A stretch of DNA of 64,000 nucleotides from Bacillota bacterium (GTDB lineage Bacteria; Bacillota; Clostridia; Acetivibrionales; DTU013). The position numbers and the translations under genes were made by a program. Under the pieces are notes generated by a model that ran no database searches, had not been told where the DNA came from, and was given only the letters and a program-made list of their open reading frames with translations. Shown one piece after another: positions 1 to 8,716 of this stretch. The stretch is taken from assembly GCA_023433505.1 (NCBI GenBank), contig JAEZCO010000058.1, positions 1-64,000 on the forward strand, read 5' to 3'. Position 1 is the first letter of the stretch, and each line of letters opens with the position of its first letter.

Positions 1-266
1 TGACCCTTCGGCACGGACGCCGAAGACGCTTGTCTTTGAGCCAGGGATGGCGAATGACAAGCGCCCGCATTGGAACGAGCCTGGACATTACAGCCTGCCC
101 ATGACGGAGCTTGATGCAGGGATTTGCTGCCATGCCCGCCCATTTTCCTGAAAGTCGGCAGGATCTCTTTTTAGCCAAGAATAGTACCTAAAAGTAGAGA
201 TTGCCGCGCTACACTGCGTTCGCTCGCAATGACAAATGCTCTATCACGAGGACGGGCATTTTTTTA
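1..266 (+). repeat. Long inverted repeat, left copy
   Basis: About 260 bp that recurs in inverted orientation at 62564-62825 with scattered mismatches. The segment runs from the window edge through a GC-rich part to a TCATTGCGAG-type palindrome near 200-232. No convincing gene lies in it. Because the copy touches the window edge, its true left limit is unknown. Confidence 0.9.
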
Positions 267-335
267 CTGAGCACTATCAAACAATTTCGCATTATCCTAC
301 GAGTATGAAACATAAAATCTCCTGCTTTTAAGCAC

Positions 336-364
336 AAAAAGGGCCGTCCTGAAAAAGACAGCCC
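336..364 (-). terminator. Terminator of the zinc-ribbon gene
   Basis: On the minus strand GGGCTGTC pairs with GACGGCCC (one G-U pair) around an 8-nt loop and is followed by a T run. It lies just downstream of the minus-strand gene at 380-565. Confidence 0.75.
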
Positions 365-379
365 GTATTTGCAAACAGC

Positions 380-565
380 TTACCATCTGCTCCTGGAATT
401 CCTGCCGCCTCCGAAGTTGTTCCTTTGATTTTTCCTGGCCCGTCTGCATTCAGGACATCTTTGGGGATCGTTTTCCAGTCCTTTTTCCTTATAGAAAGCC
501 TGTTCGCTCTCATTGAAAATAAAATCCGAATTACAGTCCCTGCATGTTATTGTTTTGTCTGACAT
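380..565 (-). CDS. Small zinc-ribbon protein (zf-trcl type)
   Basis: Protein of 61 residues. Near the N-terminus it has CRDC and further on CPEC, giving a CxxC...CxxC zinc knuckle, with a glycine/arginine-rich tail (GGGRNSRSRW). This is the pattern of the small 'probable zinc-ribbon' family common in clostridia, whose function is unknown; nucleic-acid binding is a guess from the basic tail. The ATG at 565 has GGAGG 9 nt upstream on the minus strand, and a terminator follows the stop. It appears monocistronic. Confidence 0.8.
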   Translation of the reverse strand: MSDKTITCRDCNSDFIFNESEQAFYKEKGLENDPQRCPECRRARKNQRNNFGGGRNSRSRW

Positions 566-620
566 TTAAAAAAGCCTCCGTATGATTTATTACACACTAT
601 TATTTCCATTTTTATATTTT

Positions 621-1553
621 TTATCCGGAATCCTTCGCATAAGATTTTTCGATGGACTGAATATTGGATAGTGCGACTCTTCCTTTAATATCCGTCAATG
701 AGGCATTCTGTTCAGCGATTACCTTTTCAAGCTCCAGAATGGAGAAGTCCAGCTTCACAGTGTCTGCTTGCTGCTTCTTACCCAAAGTATTCTTCAGGAG
801 GGACCATGAAGCATTGATTCCTTCTGCATCCTTTCCCGCCTGGGCCCAGTTTGCCGTCAGGGCGTCAAGAATGGTGTTCCGTATCAGATAACGCATCCGT
901 TTTATCTCCGCAGACATTTCCGTCCTGTAAAGGGAATATAGATCGAAAACACACCCATATAGACCGTTTGCGGTAGTCAGGGTCTTGGTTTTATCCTTGG
1001 TCTTGATGACATTTGTAAGCAAATTGAGGGCATTGCTGAAGTTGCCGGTGATTTTCGGATCGGCGCCTTTTATAACGGCGTCGGGCATAAAATCGTTCCA
1101 TTGATAGTGCAGGTTATTGATGATGGGCTCGATTTCCTTCCAGGGATCTTTCTTTTCAGGCTGAGGAGCCTTTTGCTGCTGTCCGCCCTGAGGCTGCTGC
1201 TCTTTTTGTTCGGATCCGCCGCCGCCACCCTGGGAAGAACTCTGGGAGGGTTCCTGGGAAGGCTCCTGCTGCTGGGAGCTTTCCTGCTTCTCCTGATCTT
1301 GCTCATTTTGCTTTTGTCCATCTTCTGTCGTCAAAGACGGACCGTCCAAAGCCTCAAACAGCTTTTCAATATTTGCCTCAATTGCTTTCAGCTTTTTAGG
1401 CGCCTCTTCAAATTCCTGCTTTTTGTCGGATGACTGCTGCTGGAGAGAAGGTCCCTGGCTGCCTTGCCCGCATGACGTCAAAAGGGTTATGATTATAACA
1501 GCGCCCAGCCATATTCTTATATATTTATTTCTATATAATTGCTGTATTTCCAA
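621..1553 (-). CDS. Lipoprotein of unknown function, Gln/Glu-rich
   Basis: I place the start at TTG 1553, not at the upstream ATG codons, because GGGAGG stands 8-9 nt before it and the product then begins with a typical lipoprotein signal: basic n-region, hydrophobic stretch and lipobox LLTSC. The mature protein starts with a low-complexity segment rich in Q, E, S, P and G over about 100 residues. A helical C-terminal half follows, likely surface-exposed on the membrane. The reading is about 310 residues. I recognise no catalytic domain. It is not co-transcribed with an obvious partner. Confidence 0.7.
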   Translation of the reverse strand: MEIQQLYRNKYIRIWLGAVIIITLLTSCGQGSQGPSLQQQSSDKKQEFEEAPKKLKAIEANIEKLFEALDGPSLTTEDGQKQNEQDQEKQESSQQQEPSQEPSQSSSQGGGGGSEQKEQQPQGGQQQKAPQPEKKDPWKEIEPIINNLHYQWNDFMPDAVIKGADPKITGNFSNALNLLTNVIKTKDKTKTLTTANGLYGCVFDLYSLYRTEMSAEIKRMRYLIRNTILDALTANWAQAGKDAEGINASWSLLKNTLGKKQQADTVKLDFSILELEKVIAEQNASLTDIKGRVALSNIQSIEKSYAKDSG

Positions 1554-1787
1554 ATTATAAGCCTCCCATCCACTAGAATATAATTCCATCGTAATCATGG
1601 TAAAACCGGGGTAAATCATTCAAACATAGTATTGGTAAATAATCAGCTGAAAATACTGAGAAATCACATACTAAGTTATACAGAGAATGAAAAAATTACA
1701 TAAAGGATTTTTGAAGGTCACGTCTAATATATAACTGGTATAAAAATTATCTCTGTAATAGGCAGAGGAACTGGGGGAACAAATATA

Positions 1788-2093
1788 ATGGCGATCACTG
1801 TAAATTTGTGGTCAAGAAAGACAGGAGAGATAAAGAGATTCCTGGAAAAGTATTATGGCAAGGATGTTTACATGGATGAAGATGTGGACAATTGGATATA
1901 TGTCTACAACAAGCCGGTAGATGCGGTAGATATCATCAGCGCGGTAATCGACAATAACGATAAATACCAGATAATGATCTGCATCCAGGTAAATGAAGGC
2001 GACATCCATCCGATTACGGTTGAAAATCATAATGACGTAATTAAAGGGATTTTCTATCTTTTCTATGAAGAGGCAAATGAGATCAGGTGCTAA
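1788..2093 (+). CDS. Hypothetical protein, 101 aa
   Basis: Small acidic protein with no signal peptide or membrane segment. It begins MAITVNLWSRKTGEIKRFLE and carries DVDNWIYVY and an aromatic C-terminus (FYLFYEE). A purine-rich ribosome site (GGGGGAA) precedes ATG 1788. I do not recognise the family. It stands alone between divergent neighbours, so context gives no role. The regular codon use and good ribosome site support a real gene. Confidence 0.7.
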   Translation: MAITVNLWSRKTGEIKRFLEKYYGKDVYMDEDVDNWIYVYNKPVDAVDIISAVIDNNDKYQIMICIQVNEGDIHPITVENHNDVIKGIFYLFYEEANEIRC

Positions 2094-2115
2094 AATTCCG
2101 CATCGGATAAAAAGA

Positions 2116-2171
2116 CCTCCTTTTGATGATAAATAGCCGGTTTAGACCACCGCAGCATAATCAAAAGGAGG
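2116..2171. other. Inverted repeat containing a Shine-Dalgarno-like arm
   Basis: CCTCCTTTTGAT (2116-2127) is perfectly complementary to ATCAAAAGGAGG (2160-2171) across a 32-nt loop. No T run follows, so it is not a typical terminator. The right arm is a consensus ribosome site that the hairpin would hide, but no ORF with a normal start codon follows it. The rest of 2094-2247 holds nothing I recognise. Confidence 0.55.
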
Positions 2172-2247
2172 ATTCAAAATAGTAAAAACAGTTTATCATA
2201 TTCGGAGATGGGCTGTATAGATCAAAAAAATGTAATATTACATAGCA

Positions 2248-3855
2248 TCAGGTTCCGGAGAGCATATCGAACAAGCCTTTGATTCCGCCTCCGGAGGCAC
2301 CGATTTCCTGCTTAAAATACTCAAGGCTTTCCGCAACGACTTCATTGAGCAGCTTCTGCCCCAGAACCTCAACCGGGGCAATGTCATCGGTGAAAACATA
2401 TTTTGTCTCGGTAACTTCCGTCAGCCCTTTTGTAACTGTATTAACAACAGGAAGCAGAAGGTGGTTTGCGGGCAATTTCTGCGTATTGTCCTTAAAGGTT
2501 TGTAAACAATCTTCATCATCGGAAGAATAGACCAGGGTATTGGTCACGTTGGGGATATCGCATTTATAGACCTTTTTCATATTATTTTTCAGTGTTTGCG
2601 TCAGGTAGCTTTCGATTTCGGTATTTTCCTTGGACCGCATATTGATGTTGACCATTAAAACGCCGCCGGGATTCAAATGCTGCTTCACTTCGGTAAAAAA
2701 CTCCGTCGTTGCCATATGGAAGGGGATTGTAATATCGTGGTAAGCGTCGATGAGAATTACGTCATACATTCCCGCATCCTTCGATGAAAGAAAAGTTCTG
2801 CCGTCATTTACATAGACTTTGGCATCTTCCTCCGTAAGACCGAAATACTTGTGTGACAGGTCCACTATTTTCTGGTCTATTTCCACTCCTTCAATGGTGC
2901 TGGAAGGGAAGAAGTGCTTGAATTGTTTTGCATTGGTGCCTGTGCCCATCCCCAGAACAAGCATTTTGAATTTACTGTCAATATTCGTATCCTTTATAAA
3001 AAAAGGAGCCATGAGCGCGTACTCATAATATAACCCTGACATCTCCCTGTTTTTCATATAGATGGACTGCACCCCAAAGGCTACATTCGTCGAGAGAATG
3101 ACGGATTCGCTGTCCTCCGTCACCTGGAGGTAGTTGTAAAGAGATTCATCCTCAAGGACAGTCTTTTTCCAGAAAGCGTAGGAGTTGCTTAAAGGCAACG
3201 CCAAAAGCACGATTACCAATAATGTTGTGATAGAAGCCTTGACGATTCCTTTTTTGGTCTTAATGAAGTAATACAGGCAAATCAGGTTCAGTACCAGTGA
3301 AAAAACCAGAAAGGTCTTTTGGGTGCCGATGACGGGGATTGTCAGGAAAGTCGGGATAAAGGTGCCGATAATACTGCCAATGGTGGACATGGCATAGATT
3401 TCACCTGTTGTACGTCCATTGTTTACCATATCCTTTACGCCCAGCTTAACGAGATAGGGTGAAGCCATTCCAAGGATGACCAGGGGAATGGAGAACACCA
3501 CCAGGCACGAGAATACGGAGCCGGCCACCAGAAGGTTGTTTGGCAATATCCACATCATAATGACAACAGACAAAGCAACAATATATTTGCCAACCAATGG
3601 GATGATTGCAATCCAGATTGCCGCAATCCAGATGAGGGAGAACAATCTGCCCAGACTGTTATGTTTGTCGGCTGACCTTCCGCCGATGACATTGCCGACA
3701 CTGAGGGAAATCATTATAAGGCCGATAATGACCGTCCAGATAATCGAGGATGTACCGAAGTAAGGCGCCAAAAGCCTGCTGGCGCTGAGTTCTACGGCCA
3801 TTATGGTCATACCGCAGAAAAACGCTGTGATGTAGATGAACAGGTTCTTTTTCAT
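2248..3855 (-). CDS. Membrane protein with C-terminal spermidine-synthase-like domain
   Basis: Product of about 535 residues. The N-terminal 220 residues form several transmembrane helices. The C-terminal half is a Rossmann methyltransferase-type fold with VLGMGTGTNA (cofactor loop), EGVEID (acidic end of strand 2), NDGRTF and LIDAYHD, as in spermidine synthases. Such fused transporter-like/polyamine-synthase-like proteins are common; whether they make polyamine is unproven. The start is ATG 3855, 5-6 nt after GGAGG; the in-frame ATG 12 bases upstream overlaps that ribosome site. The next gene on the same strand (DUF1624) lies about 50 bp upstream, so the two may be co-transcribed. Confidence 0.8.
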   Translation of the reverse strand: MKKNLFIYITAFFCGMTIMAVELSASRLLAPYFGTSSIIWTVIIGLIMISLSVGNVIGGRSADKHNSLGRLFSLIWIAAIWIAIIPLVGKYIVALSVVIMMWILPNNLLVAGSVFSCLVVFSIPLVILGMASPYLVKLGVKDMVNNGRTTGEIYAMSTIGSIIGTFIPTFLTIPVIGTQKTFLVFSLVLNLICLYYFIKTKKGIVKASITTLLVIVLLALPLSNSYAFWKKTVLEDESLYNYLQVTEDSESVILSTNVAFGVQSIYMKNREMSGLYYEYALMAPFFIKDTNIDSKFKMLVLGMGTGTNAKQFKHFFPSSTIEGVEIDQKIVDLSHKYFGLTEEDAKVYVNDGRTFLSSKDAGMYDVILIDAYHDITIPFHMATTEFFTEVKQHLNPGGVLMVNINMRSKENTEIESYLTQTLKNNMKKVYKCDIPNVTNTLVYSSDDEDCLQTFKDNTQKLPANHLLLPVVNTVTKGLTEVTETKYVFTDDIAPVEVLGQKLLNEVVAESLEYFKQEIGASGGGIKGLFDMLSGT

Positions 3856-3903
3856 TTTGTCCTCCATTATAAACAAAAGTAAGCTGTTTTCTATACTAAT
3901 TTA

Positions 3904-4623
3904 TCATAAAATTGAAATAAGATATAGTATAAACAAAATCAAAGGCTGATGGATCAGGTAAACGGGGAGTGTATGCCTGCCTGCTATACTGATTGTCCAA
4001 TGATAAGGCAAAGGCTTTAAAAGGCTTTTCCTTTCGGAGTACAGGATTCTTCCCAACACCATGCCGATTAAAAAGATACCGAAATAGGGGAGGAGAGGAT
4101 AGTAATCCGAGGATGCAAAGGCCTGACTCCGAAAGCCCAGCATCATAAGGTAGTCATTGCTGAAATTATCCAGTGGCAAGGTATAGCCAACAACAAGGAT
4201 TGCTGCTGCGACGGCAATCAACATAAAATTATCAAGCTTTTTGAACGCGCCTGAAAGTATCATGCTCAAGCCAATAAAATGCAGGATTCCGAAAATTACG
4301 AAAAAATTATGATCAAACAGATAACTGGCCAGTGTAATCAAAAGTGCTGCTCCCAGCACCTTCAAGCCTCTTTTCCAGCTGCTGCGGCTTAAACTGGTGG
4401 AGATGCCGGAAATTGTAATGAACAAAATGGCGCTGATTTTACCGATATAACCGGTGACATTTCCTTCGTAGCTTACAGGATACCCGTAGAACTCCTTCAT
4501 ATCATAGATTAAATGAAAATAAATCATAAATAACATGGCCAGACCTCTAAAAAAGTCCAGTTCCCATATTCTTCCGGTATCTGGTTTGTTCTGTAAAAAA
4601 CGTATCTTCATACTCTCATCCAT
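3904..4623 (-). CDS. DUF1624 / heparan-alpha-glucosaminide acetyltransferase-like membrane protein
   Basis: 239 residues with about seven hydrophobic segments. The N-terminal RIWELDFFRGLAMLFMIYFH is the hallmark of the DUF1624 (Heparan_NAT) family of membrane acyltransferases, and the length fits bacterial members. A closing YLIHQPLILF resembles other acyltransferase-3-like proteins. Substrate unknown; acetylation of an envelope sugar is an inference. The start could also be ATG 4611, which has GGATGAGAG just upstream. Directly upstream of, and probably in one unit with, the minus-strand gene at 2248-3855. Confidence 0.8.
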   Translation of the reverse strand: MDESMKIRFLQNKPDTGRIWELDFFRGLAMLFMIYFHLIYDMKEFYGYPVSYEGNVTGYIGKISAILFITISGISTSLSRSSWKRGLKVLGAALLITLASYLFDHNFFVIFGILHFIGLSMILSGAFKKLDNFMLIAVAAAILVVGYTLPLDNFSNDYLMMLGFRSQAFASSDYYPLLPYFGIFLIGMVLGRILYSERKSLLKPLPYHWTISIAGRHTLPVYLIHQPLILFILYLISIL

Positions 4624-4835
4624 ATTGTAAATTCAGTACTTCTAAAGTATATCTTTTTCTCAAAGCTGCTGCAATATGGTATTTTGTAAATGGCATACCC
4701 TATACAAACAAAGAATTACTTGATAGACTGGAAGTACCCTGACGGACTGCTGGAAAAAAGCAGATAAAATGCAGGTAAATATTGACTGGCCAAAACTCTA
4801 CCGATATAATGGATTTTAAACAAAGGAGGCTGAAT

Positions 4836-5123
4836 ATGAAGGTTACAAAGGAAACCATCGAGCATGTTGCCGACCTGGCAAGATTGAACCTGACCGAGAC
4901 GGAAAAGGAGCGGCTTACTTCCGAAATGGAGAAGATCATTTCCTATGTGGACAAGCTGAATGAATTGGACACTTCCGACATAAAGCCCATGGAGCATGTG
5001 ATTCCCATCCGGAATGTTTTCAGGGAGGACAGGGCGGAAAAATCCGCCGACAGGGAAAAGATCCTGGCGAATGCGCCCGTAAGCGAAGACGGATGTTTTA
5101 AAGTCCCTAAAGTAGTGGAATAA
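4836..5123 (+). CDS. gatC: Asp-tRNA(Asn)/Glu-tRNA(Gln) amidotransferase subunit C
   Basis: 95 residues, the usual GatC length. It is the small chaperone-like subunit that clamps GatA and GatB in the tRNA-dependent amidotransferase. Typical features are VADLARLNLTETE near the N-terminus, a Leu-rich helix with INEL-type turns, and the C-terminal end after DGCFKVPKVVE. ATG 4836 follows AGGAGG by 8 nt; in-frame codons upstream have no ribosome site. First gene of gatCAB, with 96 bp before gatA. Confidence 0.95.
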   Translation: MKVTKETIEHVADLARLNLTETEKERLTSEMEKIISYVDKLNELDTSDIKPMEHVIPIRNVFREDRAEKSADREKILANAPVSEDGCFKVPKVVE

Positions 5124-5219
5124 TAGGAAGATTCGTAAAAGGGGACATTCCCTGGCACAGCGAAGAATACTGACGGAATTGAAAGGCGTGCCCCTATCAT
5201 CAAACAAGGAGGAATATGA

Positions 5220-6680
5220 GTGGAGCTTTATGAATCAAGCGCACATGAGCTTAGCGGGTTAATCAAAAGCAAAAAGCTCAGTGTCATAGAACTGACAGAA
5301 ACAATTCTTAAACGAATTGAAAAAATAGATTCCAGCGTGGGAAGCTATGTAACGGTTTCGGGCGAAGGAGCTTTGAAAAAAGCGGGAGAAATCCAGGAGA
5401 AAATCGACAAGGGAATCGAACTTCCGCCATTGGCAGGCATTCCCTGTGCAGTAAAAGATAATTTGTGTACGGAAGGAATTTTGACTACCTGTTCATCAAA
5501 AATTTTAAACAATTTTGTACCCCCGTACAATGCAACGGTAGTTGAAAGACTAAATGCCGAGAACACAGTCCTCCTGGGGAAGCTGAACATGGACGAGTTT
5601 GCCATGGGCGGGTCCACGGAGAATTCTTATTTCAAGCAGACAAAAAATCCCTGGGATCTGGAGAGAGTTCCGGGGGGGTCCAGCGGAGGAGCTGCTGCGT
5701 CGGTTTCCTGCGGTGAGGCGGTTTTCTCACTGGGCTCCGATACCGGAGGTTCTATCCGGCAGCCGGCTTCCTTCTGCGGTGTCGTCGGTATGAAACCTAC
5801 TTATGGCGCCGTATCTCGCTTCGGCCTGGTAGCGTTTGCATCCTCCCTCGACCAGATCGGACCCTTGACAAAAGATGTTACCGATTGTGCACTGGTGATG
5901 AATGCCATTGCAGGGCATGATCCCAAAGACTCAACCTCTGCCGCCGTTGAATATCCCGATTATACCAAGGCTTTGGTCAATGATATTCAAGGACTTAAAA
6001 TCGGAATTCCCAAGGAATACATGGGAGAGGGCCTGAACTCCGAAGTGGGGAAGGCAATTCTTGACGCTGCCGCTGCTTTTGAAAAGCTGGGCGCCGTTTG
6101 TGAAGAGATTTCGCTGCCCGTAACGGAATATGCGATTCCCGCATATTACATAATTTCTTCTGCGGAAGCCAGCTCCAATCTGGCAAGGTATGACGGGATC
6201 AAATACGGCTACCGGGCGGAAAAGTTCACAGATTTGCTGGATCTATACAGGCAGACCAGAAGCGAAGGCTTCGGCGCCGAAGTAAAGCGGAGGATAATGC
6301 TTGGGACCTATGCTTTGAGTTCCGGATATTACGACGCCTATTATAAAAAAGCGCTGCAGGTGCGTACACTGATACGTAAAGGTTTTGACGAAGCTTTTGC
6401 AAAATGTGACGTCGTCCTGGGGCCAACGGCTCCCACGACAGCATATAAAATCGGTGAAAAGGCGGATGATCCGCTTGCTATGTACCTCGGCGACATATAT
6501 ACCGTTTCCGCCAATATTGCAGGCCTTCCCGGACTGGTGATACCCTGCGGCTTTGACGGCAGCGGTTTGCCCATAGGAATGCAGCTTATCGGCAAACCTT
6601 TTGACGAGTCCACACTGCTGAGGGCTGGCTTTACTTTTGAACAAAATACCGCATATCACAAGCGCAGGCCAATGATATAG
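5220..6680 (+). CDS. gatA: Glutamyl-tRNA(Gln) amidotransferase subunit A
   Basis: Amidase-signature enzyme that releases ammonia from glutamine for transamidation of Glu-tRNA(Gln) or Asp-tRNA(Asn). The catalytic triad is visible: Lys in CAVKDN, the cis-Ser in GGSSGGAAA and the nucleophile Ser in GSDTGGSIRQPA. 486 residues, full length. The start is GTG 5220, with AAGGAGGA 6 nt upstream; the nearby ATG at 5216 is in another frame. Second gene of gatCAB. Confidence 0.96.
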   Translation: MELYESSAHELSGLIKSKKLSVIELTETILKRIEKIDSSVGSYVTVSGEGALKKAGEIQEKIDKGIELPPLAGIPCAVKDNLCTEGILTTCSSKILNNFVPPYNATVVERLNAENTVLLGKLNMDEFAMGGSTENSYFKQTKNPWDLERVPGGSSGGAAASVSCGEAVFSLGSDTGGSIRQPASFCGVVGMKPTYGAVSRFGLVAFASSLDQIGPLTKDVTDCALVMNAIAGHDPKDSTSAAVEYPDYTKALVNDIQGLKIGIPKEYMGEGLNSEVGKAILDAAAAFEKLGAVCEEISLPVTEYAIPAYYIISSAEASSNLARYDGIKYGYRAEKFTDLLDLYRQTRSEGFGAEVKRRIMLGTYALSSGYYDAYYKKALQVRTLIRKGFDEAFAKCDVVLGPTAPTTAYKIGEKADDPLAMYLGDIYTVSANIAGLPGLVIPCGFDGSGLPIGMQLIGKPFDESTLLRAGFTFEQNTAYHKRRPMI

Positions 6681-6699
6681 AGTTGATGAGGTGTTATGA

Positions 6700-8130
6700 A
6701 TGGAATATGAAATAATAATGGGACTGGAAATACATGCAGAGCTTAATACAAAATCAAAAATATTCTGCTCTTGTACCACGGAATTCGGAGGGGAGCCCAA
6801 CACCCACTGCTGCCCCATATGCACGGGTATGCCGGGAGTGCTGCCCGTCCTCAATAAAAACGTAGTGGAATATGCCGTTAAAGCCGGTTTGGCCATGAAC
6901 TGCTCTATTTCACGCTTTAGCAAGCAGGACAGGAAAAACTATTTCTATCCGGATTTGCCAAAGGCGTATCAGGTATCGCAATTCGATCTGCCCTTGTGTA
7001 TAGGCGGATATGTTCCAATTGAAGTGGAGGGAGTGCGGAAAAATATCGGAATCACCCGGATCCATATTGAAGAAGACGCCGGAAAGCTGATGCATGACGA
7101 ATGGGAAACGGGATCCCTTGTTGACTACAACCGATGCGGAGTGCCGTTGATTGAAATCGTCAGCGAGCCGGATATGAGGACGCCGGAAGAAGCAAAGGCT
7201 TTTGTGGAGAGTGTGAAGGCTATCCTGGAATACCTGGATGTCTCCGACTGCAAAATGCAGGAAGGCTCCCTCCGGGCGGATGTAAACCTGTCGGTAAGGC
7301 CGGTGGGACGGGAGAAATTCGGAACAAGGACAGAGATGAAAAATCTGAATTCCTTCAGGTCCATCTATCGTGCAGCGGAAAATGAAGCAAAACGGCAAAT
7401 AAACGAAATTGAAGCAGGCGGCGTTATCCTGCAGGAAACACGGAGATGGGATGACAATAAGGGATACAGCTATGCCATGAGAAGTAAGGAAGAAGCCCAT
7501 GATTACCGCTATTTTCCCGAGCCTGACCTTGTGCCGATCGTAGTGGATGAGGAGTGGCTGGGAAGGATCAAGGCTTCGCTGCCGGAATTGCCGGAGGCTA
7601 GAAAAAGCAGGTATGTCAGTGAATATGGCCTGCCGGAATATGACGCGGCGCTGTTGACAAGCTCCAAGTGCCTGGCGGATTTCTATGAAGAAGCAGCATC
7701 AGGCAGCAGTAATGCCAAGGCTATAAGCAACTGGATCATGGGAGATGTGATGCGCGGATTGAAAGAAAAGGGGCTGGAGGTAGACAGTATTCCGTTCCCG
7801 GGAGGGCATCTGGCGCAGCTTGTAGCCTTGATCGACAAAGGGACCATCAGCGGAACAATCGCAAAGAAGGTATTTGACAGGATGTTTGAATCCGGAAAAG
7901 AACCCCTTCTGATTGTAAAAGAAGAGGGACTTGAGGTGGTAAACGATGAGTCGGCCCTGATTGCGGCCATCAAAAAGATTCTGGACGCCAATCCCCAGTC
8001 GGTGGCGGATTACAGAGGCGGCAAGGAAAAAGCCTTCGGTTTCCTGGTAGGCCAGGCCATGAAGGAAACCAGGGGTAAGGCAAATCCCCAGATGATCAAC
8101 AAGCTTTTAAAAGAGGAATTGGATAAGTAA
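6700..8130 (+). CDS. gatB: Asp/Glu-tRNA amidotransferase subunit B
   Basis: 476 residues, full length. GatB phosphorylates the glutamyl or aspartyl group on misacylated tRNA and transfers ammonia received from GatA. The N-terminal MGLEIHAEL signature and zinc-type cysteines (FCSCTTEF, HCCPIC) are present, as is the C-terminal YqeY-like tRNA-binding tail ending GKANPQMINKLLKEEL. It starts 19 bp after gatA and is closed by a strong hairpin at 8141-8200. Confidence 0.96.
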   Translation: MEYEIIMGLEIHAELNTKSKIFCSCTTEFGGEPNTHCCPICTGMPGVLPVLNKNVVEYAVKAGLAMNCSISRFSKQDRKNYFYPDLPKAYQVSQFDLPLCIGGYVPIEVEGVRKNIGITRIHIEEDAGKLMHDEWETGSLVDYNRCGVPLIEIVSEPDMRTPEEAKAFVESVKAILEYLDVSDCKMQEGSLRADVNLSVRPVGREKFGTRTEMKNLNSFRSIYRAAENEAKRQINEIEAGGVILQETRRWDDNKGYSYAMRSKEEAHDYRYFPEPDLVPIVVDEEWLGRIKASLPELPEARKSRYVSEYGLPEYDAALLTSSKCLADFYEEAASGSSNAKAISNWIMGDVMRGLKEKGLEVDSIPFPGGHLAQLVALIDKGTISGTIAKKVFDRMFESGKEPLLIVKEEGLEVVNDESALIAAIKKILDANPQSVADYRGGKEKAFGFLVGQAMKETRGKANPQMINKLLKEELDK

Positions 8131-8140
8131 AAAATAGAAT

Positions 8141-8200
8141 GACAAAAAGAACAGGGTTGTTGTCACCTCATTGCGAGGGGGCAGCAACCTTCTTTTTGTC
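8141..8200. terminator. Strong bidirectional terminator after gatB
   Basis: A two-part perfect stem: GACAAAAAGAA pairs with TTCTTTTTGTC, and inside it GGTTGTTG pairs with CAGCAACC. The T-rich right arm makes it a factor-independent terminator. The loop contains a TCATTGCGAGG fragment of the dispersed repeat family. Confidence 0.85.
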
Positions 8201-8274
8201 ACTTTTCATCGACGCTGTAAAATTTTTATGGCAGTATGCGCCAGCCCGTCGGTCATTACTGTGAAACTCTTTTG

Positions 8275-8485
8275 AGATTGCCGCGTCGCTCGGCTTCTTG
8301 CAATGACAAAGATCTGCTAGAACATATTACCGTAAGGCTCTTCTGAGTTTCCACTTTGGTGGTGTGCTAAGCACGTGTGTCACTGCGAGCACACGCAGTG
8401 GAGCGCATTTAGATTTGCAGAAAAAGACCGATGGAACATACGTGTGTCATTGCGAGTGTAACGCAGTGGAGCGTGGCAATCTCGA
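8275..8485. repeat. Cluster of three dispersed TCATTGCGAG palindromes
   Basis: Three diverged copies of one palindromic repeat family: 8275-8311 (minus orientation, CGCGTCGCT...GCAATGAC), 8380-8412 and 8443-8485 (plus orientation, TCATTGCGAG...GGAGCGTGGCAATCT). They fill most of the 586-bp gap between gatB and pta, with AT-rich promoter DNA after them. Related copies occur near 200-232, 25850, 60437, 62590 and 63036-63140. Confidence 0.8.
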
Positions 8486-8616
8486 AAGAAATTTTTACCT
8501 AGTAAGCAGAAGTAAATAAAACTGTTCGTTTTGATCATTTTTTTGTAATTTTTCAACAGATTTTTGTAAATTATTTTTCATATTTTTACAAAGTTAACTT
8601 TTTGACAAATCTTATC

Positions 8617-8645
8617 TTGTATACAATAAACGATTTGTATATAAT
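8617..8645 (+). promoter_or_regulatory. pta promoter with a palindrome over the -35
   Basis: TTGTAT (8617-8622), 17 bp, then perfect TATAAT (8640-8645), about 70 bp before pta. The -35 lies in the perfect palindrome TTGTATACAA (8617-8626), which resembles GntR-type operators. A TTGACA at 8602 has no well-placed -10. Confidence 0.65.
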
Positions 8646-8716
8646 AATAATGCCGGGAAATGCTTGGTATAAGCAGATATTAGCACCTGGTAATAAACAT
8701 GCGAAAGGGCAAAACC

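Noticed and set aside
8602..8631. TTGACA at 8602 as the -35 of pta
   Set aside because: At 17 bp it faces AATAAA, a poor -10, whereas TTGTAT at 8617 pairs with a perfect TATAAT at 17 bp.
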